Assembly: GCF_032854445.1 (NCBI RefSeq)
Contig: NC_088297.1
Span: 17,745,127 to 17,809,126, forward strand
Length of the DNA stretch: 64,000 nt
Source of the DNA: Liolophura sinensis
Lineage: Eukaryota > Mollusca > Polyplacophora > Chitonida > Chitonidae
Direction of reading: 5' to 3'
Numbering within the stretch: position 1 is the stretch's first letter; the number at the start of each line of letters is the position of its first letter. Under the pieces are notes generated by a model that did no database searches, had not been told where the DNA came from, and worked only from the letters and a program-made list of their open reading frames with translations. Below, piece by piece: positions 56,535-64,000 of the stretch. A program made the translations under genes and the position numbers.

Positions 56535-57479
56535 GGTATTAACAGCCATTACCACATTGTATTAAAATCAGAACAGGGATGCTATTCTCGACGTACTATG
56601 TGGAAGGACTTACCGTAACAACATTATATGAATGTTTGAATACTGTCATGGTTATATGATTATGTAAGCTATTTTTCTGTATTGGTTTGTATGTTGCAGA
56701 GCTTTTTCCTGGTTATTTTTTGGACATTAGAATTGAAATAAACTTTGAACTTGCAATGCGGTGTTTGAGAATCAGTTGTTCTCAGCCAATGCTAATTCCG
56801 GGCTCCGCCCTTCTCCCATTGTTACATAAAGGAATGATGAGGCTATTTCATGAATGACAAAGAACATGTCTAAAAACAACCACTTCCCCTTTCTGTAAAT
56901 ACGCAGCTGTCTAGATCACATTGTTATTTCTTTGTGCAAGTCTATTCCATTTGAACAGATGCAAAGAAAATCAACGAATCGGACGGAAGCACATGGCAAT
57001 TCTTGTCCGATAAACTCATCGATTGATGTACACTTCGCGTCAAAAGATATCCGCTTTTGTTTGAACTTTTTAAAGTCATACATACAAGTTTAGTTGCGAC
57101 TGAGGAACGATGTTAATCGGGAGATGCAATCAAACTTGACTGTTTTAGTTTTTATTTATCAGTGTGCTATACATATATTTATCATATACTTATGGTCGGT
57201 AGCCACGTTATAGAGGCATCCTATATTTTGACGTAGTAGCATGGTTCGTATATACATCCTGTGAAAACAGGGTCTACTTTCAATGTTTACATTCAAGGCG
57301 CCCTCTGCCAGGGGAAAGCCCTGAACTAACATCGGAAATTTTTGCGACGTAACTACCAACATTAAACTGTACAGAAAGCACATTTTATGATCTTCGTTTT
57401 TGCAGACAAAGAAACGACAAGCATGCTCTCCATATCCTGAGGTAATTCTGTAACTTTCGCAAGCAAAGCTGATCAAAAT
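56535..57479. other. Non-coding flank right of the Polinton
   Basis: AT-rich with no supported exon. A 27-bp phrase at 56825-56851 (ATAAAGGAATGATGAGGC...) recurs at about 63439. Confidence 0.5.
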
Positions 57480-57677
57480 TTAATTGCGACTCCCAAAGGT
57501 GCTAGTTCTTCGCATCAGGCATGGTTCACATCGCCACGTCAGGGTATTTATTGAAGATGAGTGAAAATATGACCGACCTTCATCGTGGAAGTCCTTCACG
57601 TTGTGTCCTAAGTAACCTAAAAAGTTGTCAGTAGCTTCGCCATTAATTTCCACCGGTGCACCATGATCAATATTCAC
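57480..57677 (-). mobile_element. Possible LINE (RTE-type) reverse-transcriptase fragment
   Basis: The minus-strand frame PVEINGEATDNFLGYLGHNV resembles the INGE...F-x-YLG block just after the LINE reverse-transcriptase core, and RTSTFGSRN follows. Only a short stretch is seen, so the assignment is tentative. Confidence 0.35.
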
Positions 57678-58969
57678 TACTCGTATAGAATTTTATAGCC
57701 CACAGATGCCGTACTGTTCAAGCCAGATGTGCTTGATCCATTTATTCTACTACGCGAACACTATGTAATAGGCATTTTTGCAGGAGTTCAAATTTTACCT
57801 TTGTTTTTAAACATATCCTAATTTAAGCTGATTAGCTAAAAGGCGAATGATACCTTTAGAAGGGGTTGACATATGATGACGTTACGTAGATCTGGATTAC
57901 CATGTGAAGTAAATTTCATGAGATTCATAACCTGTTCGGCTCGGGTGACACTGTGTGTCTTGTTGACATCAGTCATTCAGCCAGACGTGATGACTCTTGC
58001 CACAGGGAAATCAGACGACTGGGATGAAACAACGGTTGAGTGTAAATTCTGCTTGAAGAGAGTCGTTGTTCTACCAAAGGCCTGGTGTGCGTAGCTCTTA
58101 AAGCTGGCCTCATTTCTGCGACCAGCTACGGATCTAAATATCAGTTATTCCAACATCCCGGTAGCTTAGTACTGTCGCTGAAATCGCCAGGAGATAATTG
58201 GTTGATATAACTGAGTTCGACTGAATTCACCATAACAAAAAATTTCTGCCGTCATCGACGAGTAGGCGTTCACCACAATCATTTGTTTATAATACCAGCA
58301 GTCTGCACTGGGAGGCGGATTGCTATGAGGCTGTTGGAAAAAGGGCCTCAAGGCCCTAGTTGCGCTTTCCAAGAGAAGTGAAGAACACTTTATAAATCTG
58401 ATGCAGCTGCCCTGGAAGTTTGTCACGGCATTTGAGACAAAACTTACCCATCAAATACGTCTCCATGGCCCTAAGTGTGCAGACACTTCTGTACCTAATC
58501 TTTCTTCTGTCGATTTATTTCAAGCACTATATTGATCGTTTATTTTTTAGACGCTGTCTGCCCGACATTTCTTGGCAATGTTCAAAGCCATCCTTTGTCC
58601 TTGCAGCATCGACATATTTAAAGCGCACTCTGACGTTGATTTGGAGTTACTTCAAATAAATGAAACGTTCAGGTTTCATTTGAACTGTTAGTGGTACCTG
58701 CCTTAATGATTAATCATTGGACTAGAATATCGGCCCATGAAGTGGACCTTTAAATCTGGTGTGGATTGAAGAGAATAGGGCCTTTAAGAGCACTCCTGCA
58801 AAAATGAATCCATTTTCGAGTGGAAATATTGTTGACATTAACGGAAATACTTCCTTCACTCTTGTAAAATGACGTTGTGTCCGTCAAAGCTAGTCAGGTG
58901 TATTAAAGTCAGGGTACCACGCATTAAAAGATATGGAAATCGACTTATCAAGGCAGGACAAGACAACCA
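57678..58969. other. Non-coding DNA, nothing firm
   Basis: A 73-codon frame at 57873-58094 has a hydrophobic stretch and two CxxC-like cysteines but no recognised family and no splice context. It is left unassigned. Confidence 0.4.
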
Positions 58970-59330
58970 GTGTTAAATGGCAATCTTAGCAATGGTTATT
59001 TTGATGACGTTCAGAGAAAATACCTTATTGTTCCTCCTGACAACGCTCATAATAATATCATATTTGTCTGCAGGAATTATTATTATCAGGAAGAAGAGCT
59101 TATTATTACTACAACAACTAACGCAATATCAACCTATTCTATAACAACCTATGCTCTGGAGGAATATCTCAAACAGAGGAGGATATGCGTACCTTCCCGT
59201 CACACACAACGTTACTGGACTCCAAAAATACATAAACCCTTATACAAAGCTCGCTTTATTGCGGAGTCAAGAAGCTGTGTCACCAAAGGACCCCATGAAA
59301 CTAGATGGGAAAACGTGTTGCTCAGTTCGG
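58970..59330 (+). mobile_element. Reverse-transcriptase-like retroelement fragment
   Basis: One open frame includes KYLIVPPDNAHNNIIFVCRN and YWTPKIHKPLYKARFIAESR. This is the pattern of the region before and at the start of a reverse-transcriptase domain (the PKIHK...RFI block) in an animal retroelement that I cannot class. It ends without the catalytic YxDD region, just where the duplicated block begins. Confidence 0.5.
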
Positions 59331-59522
59331 TATCCGGTTAAGTTATCCAGTTGGTGGAGCCGACGAAATAGGCCAAGCTAAAATATCAGCTCCAGTATGC
59401 GCGTTACAAGTAAATAGGCGTATGATATGTTTCACTGAGCATACGATGTCTGAAACAATCGCTGAATAAGACAATGGCATATTTAGTGCGTTTTTTATAT
59501 CTTGCCGGAAAGATTTTTACAC

Positions 59523-59576
59523 TAAAGAGGCCTCCTTGACCGAGAGGTAGGCGTCCGAATTATTGTGCCCTTTCAC
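59523..59576 (+). repeat. SINE-C head remnant
   Basis: GAGGCCTCCTTGACCGAGAG, at the position corresponding to the full SINE at 33014. The rest of the element is gone. Confidence 0.65.
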
Positions 59577-59958
59577 ACTGAACAGTGAAAATAAAAATAA
59601 TCGTCACAATAAGAACTTTTTCTGAATTAAGTGATGTTTTGTCATTATTGATTTTCTAATCCTTATCTCTTTTTCCTGCAAACAATACCCAGGGCAACCG
59701 AGAAAAAAATAATACGGTTTCTAAAACGCGTCTTGAAATGTTAGGGGAACAGATATTTTTACGATTGTGATTGTCGAGTCAGGTGTTTCTCATGGAGAAA
59801 AGTATTTGAGACATGACCGTCCATTAACGACCCTTACGTAAACTGTGACTAGGAGATTGCATCATTCACATGAATTTTATCACCGGTTATTACTGAAGAA
59901 GCCGTTTTATGCAAGCCTCAGATTTCGTTTTTTCTTCAACTTCAACTGTGCAGAAACG

Positions 59959-60139
59959 GTGTTGAGCGGGCATTTGAGTGGCCCACTTGACCACGACCCT
60001 TCTTCTGTAGAGTGCCCTTTCGGTACAGCCCCCATTAACTCTAGATGCAGTGTGGAAACCCTGGAATGTGAGGGGGCTTCCTCCACCGATCGTCAATGTG
60101 CTGCTTTTAAAGGTGTCCCTAATCCACCAACTGGGATTC
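59959..60139 (+). pseudogene. Pseudo-exon 4 of the duplicated Cys-rich gene
   Basis: Reads DHDPSSVECPFGTAPINSRC SVETLECEGASS-like, matching exon 4 at 33681-33871. The acceptor AACTGTGCAG is kept, but the donor has changed from GTAAAC to ATAAAA and one of the module cysteines is now Ser. Exon 5 is not found downstream, and the exon 6 counterpart at about 61778-61803 is reduced to its last codons (VKALCNAV and stop) without an acceptor. The copy cannot be spliced as the parent is. Confidence 0.7.
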
Positions 60140-60644
60140 AGATAAAACTGTATTATTTTATTTCCCTATTCATTTGTTTGTTTTTAAATTCACAAATTCT
60201 CACAAAATTTTACGCCCAAAACAGACTGGGAACTCCCAAATGCTAAACTGGTTCAAATCCGTAATTTTAAGGTAGTTGCCAAAAAGCGTCGCTGAGCTGA
60301 CGAATTCAACTAACGATCATTCTTTTAACACTGTAGAAACACGTCTCTCCCCGTTATGTCTCGTCGAAAACTTCGTGATCTCGCGACATTGTTAAAATGC
60401 CTATTCACCTTACTCCCTTTCAAGGGTGGAAAGTGAGGCGAAATTTTCTTGCCTTCTCTTTATTACACCAGCTGACCCCACGAAAGCCACAATGAAGACA
60501 GACTTTATGAGCACCAGTACCTGGCCCCTGGCCCCACTCAAGAAAATAACACAAGGGATACATCTTTGGCAGGAAAGTGCCAAAGAAATTTTGCAGAAGA
60601 GCAGTGGTCTTCAATACACGCTTTTATTTTCACAAAGGTTCCTG

Positions 60645-60725
60645 TTAAAAGCCGGGATTGAACCCACATCTTCTGTGTCAGAGCAATAGAGAGATAAACG
60701 CCTTTATAACTCGGCCATGACTTAC
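60645..60725 (-). repeat. tRNA-like SINE head inserted in the duplicate
   Basis: The minus strand has an A-box-like TGGCCGAGTTATAAAGGCG and the B box GGTTCAATCCC, as in a Ser/Leu-type tRNA with a mutated body. Absent from the parental block at about 34550. Confidence 0.45.
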
Positions 60726-61129
60726 TTCAAATTCACTTTACTAGTCACATAACATTTATAACATCCATATTGGCTATACAAATATATATATATATATAAT
60801 ATCAGCGGGAGACAGCAGAATCCGCAGTAGGTTTACATGTAAATCAATGGTAAACAAATGAGTCTTCGTGACTCCACAGTACCTCAGTTGGCTTTGTGCA
60901 TGCTCCTGGTTACACAAGCACTAGAACTCTAATATCTCAGTGACGTTTGTCTTGAACTCTCAAACGCCTGAATGTTTGCCAGTCTGGCGTTTTAGTTCTC
61001 TAGATGTTAATTTCCCTAGATGTGCTATACGAGGAATTGTGTGATAGAACAACTGTGTAGTGCAGCTTCAGATGCTCACCTGTCTTGTTTTAATCTCAGA
61101 ATGGACACCACATTAACGTATTAGAAAAG

Positions 61130-61265
61130 TCATTGGGTGTTATGTCTGGTGTCTTCAGCATGACACTTTGGTGTCTGCAGCACCTTGGCGCCTTTGACTC
61201 GCTCTGCCACAAGAAGACACAATATATACACACCTGACTAAAACATTGTTAAATATTATTTGCTT
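61130..61265 (+). repeat. SINE-B copy, 5' truncated (shared with parent)
   Basis: Orthologous in position to 35625-35765, with the same truncation point and flanking sequence downstream. Confidence 0.8.
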
Positions 61266-61457
61266 TAACAACAGCAAATTATACCACGCTCAGCGCTATG
61301 GCTTAAGTAGAATTAGTTACAAAAATAGAATGTAGTGATGTTAATTGCAATTTAGTAGACATCATTGGTCAACAAAATGCTTTGTTGTCACTAATTTAAC
61401 ATAGAATAACATTAAAACAATGCTAAGGATCCAGACTTTGGAATGATCACTCCACAG

Positions 61458-61605
61458 TCACCACAGCTTGGGGTTTAACAATTTTGTCACTCATATGACT
61501 TTTTCAGTCATGAATCCTTAGAGTGCATGTAATATGCCTCCTTGTTGCAGGGCGGATTTCCTCCGCTCGTTTATCTAGTGCTTTCATGGCGGATTTCCTC
61601 AAACA
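61458..61605 (-). repeat. SINE-A 3' fragment specific to the duplicate
   Basis: The minus strand shows GCATGTAATATGCCTCC-type body (read on +) and the tail GTTAAACCCCAAGC. The parental block lacks it. Confidence 0.7.
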
Positions 61606-62246
61606 TAGTTTGATAGTCTTAGTTTAAAGGTATATCTCTGTTGGTATATACAATATGTGCCTGATAAAGTTAAAGAATGCAATGTTTGAGGGACTAAAAT
61701 CCCACAAGCTGCACTGGAGATATGACTATGTGTCACGTTATGGAAATGCTCCTTTCTTTTAATCTATAACAATTTGTCAAAGCTCTATGCAATGCGGTGT
61801 AGAAAGATCGATATGAGACAACTGTTATATAAATTTTATGCTGTCCTTAAATAAAGGTAAGACATAATAAATTGTAGTAGAAAGCGAACCTATTTACATT
61901 AGCTTGAAACAAAGTTAGTATACGACATGACGGTAGAGAAGAAGGTAGATTTCTAAGAAGGAAATCAACAACAATTCCCAGTTAACGTACGGATGGCTGT
62001 TTTGTAATTCACATGATATTCCATTGTATGTTATTTGTGTCTTGGATATTTATACTGCTATTGGTGATTGTGATCTATATGCAATTGATTGTCAGTTCAA
62101 GTCTTTTGTTGGACAAAATTTGTCTGTTGAACATACAGTGAGCTGTCTCAGTATGCTATCTTTTAAGAGTTATGTCACGAAATAAAATGTTTTTAGCAGA
62201 CTTATAAGTTCGTTTTTTTATATTTTAGCTTGCTTAATTGCTTTTC

Positions 62247-62412
62247 CGGGAGCCTTCGTGACTCAGCATAATGACCCAGGGCCTGTGAGTTCAAGGTCAG
62301 CTCATGCTGGCTTCCTCCCCAGCCCTACTTGGGAAGGTCTGCCAGCCACCTGCGGATGGTTGTGGGTTTACGCCCGGTTTCCACCCACCATAATACTGGC
62401 CGCCGTCGTATA
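62247..62412 (+). repeat. SINE-C copy specific to the duplicate
   Basis: Head (CCTTCGTGACTCAGCATAAT, with deletion), B box region GTGAGTTCAAGGTCAGC and body to CTGGCCGCCGTCGTAT. The tail is cut. Confidence 0.8.
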
Positions 62413-63504
62413 CTTGTTTGCATACCATATTAATGGAATACACGTGCAGTTGAGAGCCTCACCTAATGCTGGGTAAACGAACTTAAAAATGTTGTCGACC
62501 CTGTAAATGTCACTAAAGGCGCTTAAGAAGTGAGGGTTACAAATGTCCTTTACACTTGAGATTGGGTTATATGTGACAACACAACAGCAGGTAAACCACA
62601 TCTTTTTCTCGGCTTTTGGTCATTTGTAAGGTGACATTGATGGTATTCGCCTAGAACATTCCTTGTATTTTGTCGTTATCATTGAAAACTGTTTTGCTTT
62701 GCATGAATCCGTCGCAATTTTGCATTATGAACATTCTTAGTTCACCACTGGTTTGTGTTAAAGTGCGTTTTGGGAATTGGCCTTGTCACCGTTGACTTGG
62801 AACGTCAATTGACGACTGGTACAAGAATGTCTGTTTCGACGGATATAATTCCTGTGTCTGCGGCTCTGCTTTCTTTAAATTGCCTCTAAAATGACACACG
62901 GATACTATAAACTACAACTATGGTTTTTAATAATAATGTAGAAAGATATGCCAAAATATGAGATATTGTTTCTTTTTTTGATTTTTAGGCTCATTGTGCA
63001 TTTCTTAATAACCCCACTATTTTGTGTATTATTTCCTCCAGGGTCTGAAATATTCTGAAATGTACTTTTATATGATAGATCACCTCACATATCCGTATCA
63101 AGACATCAAACAGATTCATGTATCCTGTAAGTCCCTTTGTATACATCCAATCTGCCATTCCTTGCATTCCAAAACCGTTAGACGTAAGCGAGAATATTAG
63201 ATGCTCCAGTTTTTTGACTTGAATTTCAACTCAATTCACATTTCTGACGCTCCATCTCACCTTGTATCTACCAACACAATTAAAACGATGACGTGTAATA
63301 AACCCAAATACTGCATTACCTCAAATCACACGCAGTACCCCGTAATGCAACACACCTGCAGTTACACGGGTGTTACACGATTAAACGACGTTCCTGAACC
63401 AAAATACGTTCTATTTCTGTTGAAATACGTATGTATACCATAAAGGAATGATGAGGCCATTTCATTTCGAAAATAATAACAAAGATTATTAAGGTTCATG
63501 TTTT

Positions 63505-63960
63505 AATGATCAAACGGGTGTTTTTGAAACTTTGTTTCTTGCATTTAGCGTAAACAATACGGCTTACATTGTTGAAATTATCTATCATCCCCAGGAAGGG
63601 AATGTCACTGCATTCGATGAACACCTAACGTCATTACTAAGCATAATCCCAACAAGTACAAATTGCATTCTGATCTTTTTAAAACTGAATCATTGCCCTA
63701 AATCAAACATTTTAGGATATTCTTAACTGCAAATAGTTTCCCTGTGATCACCTGGTGTTAGCAACAGTAGACAGTATCTTCATTAATTTCCATGAACAAA
63801 ACGTATTATCCGGAATTTTGCTCACCGATATCTCCGATCATTTTCCCATTTTTCATGATTTTAAAACCATTGTCACATCCAAGCAATCACCCCAAATTTT
63901 ATACCGTTCATATACTGTTAAAATTAAAATGAATGAATGCAAAATTTATAAGCCGTTGGT
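63505..63960 (+). mobile_element. LINE endonuclease-domain fragment at window edge
   Basis: Two frames together show an APE-type endonuclease of a non-LTR retrotransposon. The first has TLFLAFSVNNTAYIVEIIYH, then TAFDEHLTSLLSIIP. After a shift, VLSGILLTDISDHFPIFHDF carries the conserved S-D-H motif. The gene is decayed by at least one frameshift and probably continues beyond 64000. Confidence 0.65.
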
Positions 63961-64000
63961 AATATATATAAAGAATAAATTATACAGGAAACAACTAATA

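Larger units (their letters stand above)
59335..63440 (+). repeat. Segmental duplicate of 32.9-39.6 kb
   Basis: Collinear similarity to the 3' half of the Cys-rich gene and its flank. Matching landmarks: exon 3 end, SINE-C head (59523), exon 4 (59959), GACGAATTCAA(T/C) near 60300, SINE-B (61130), exon 6 tail (61778), AATAAA (62181) and flank (62407-63430). Substitutions, a lost exon 5 and different SINE insertions show an old duplication. Confidence 0.85.

Noticed and set aside
57873-58094. 73-codon frame with hydrophobic segment and Cys pairs
   Set aside because: No homologous family recognised, no splice or polyadenylation context, and short enough to arise by chance.
1-64000. CRISPR arrays or bacterial operons
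   Set aside because: The direct repeats are contiguous minisatellites without unique spacers, and genes have introns and polyadenylation signals; the DNA is eukaryotic.

Overview
The window is eukaryotic nuclear DNA, most likely from a lophotrochozoan animal (mollusc or brachiopod). This rests on intron-containing animal genes, AT-rich non-coding DNA, and many copies of tRNA-derived SINEs of a type I associate with molluscan and brachiopod genomes. The host assignment is inference.

Left part (1-9.1 kb): the 3' end of a Pumilio gene on the + strand. Three coding exons carry PUF repeats 5-8, followed by a putative 5.3-kb 3' UTR that has no recognisable SINEs and contains three Pumilio response elements. 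From 9.1 to 30 kb no complete gene is visible. This stretch holds SINE copies of three families, several minisatellites (72-bp, 51-bp, two arrays of a 34-bp unit, a 32-bp unit with a 160-bp higher-order period), TA/AT microsatellites, a foldback element, a short inverted-repeat transposon candidate, and one broken exon of a Cys-rich gene.

Middle (30.5-37.4 kb): a six-exon + strand gene for a small secreted Cys-rich protein (229 residues predicted), assembled here from splice sites and consistent phases. Part of it and its downstream flank (about 32.9-39.6 kb) is duplicated at 59.3-63.4 kb, where the copy is a pseudogene. A third related exon lies at 15.5 kb.

41.3-56.5 kb: a 15.2-kb Maverick/Polinton element. 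It has 112-bp terminal inverted repeats (about 95% identical) and a perfect 5-bp target-site duplication. Its genes are a zinc-binding small protein, a protein-primed DNA polymerase B, a DDE integrase, two or three membrane/coiled-coil proteins, an A32-like packaging ATPase, a double-jelly-roll major capsid protein, a probable penton, and several Polinton-type accessory proteins. Genes lie in divergent and convergent blocks: PolB rightward; integrase to capsid leftward; then two head-to-head pairs. Most reading frames carry nonsense codons or frameshifts, so this copy looks inactive, although several frameshifts sit in homopolymers and could be assembly errors.

Right part (56.5-64 kb): fragments of reverse-transcriptase elements, the duplicated pseudogene block with its own SINE insertions, and a LINE endonuclease fragment running to the window edge.
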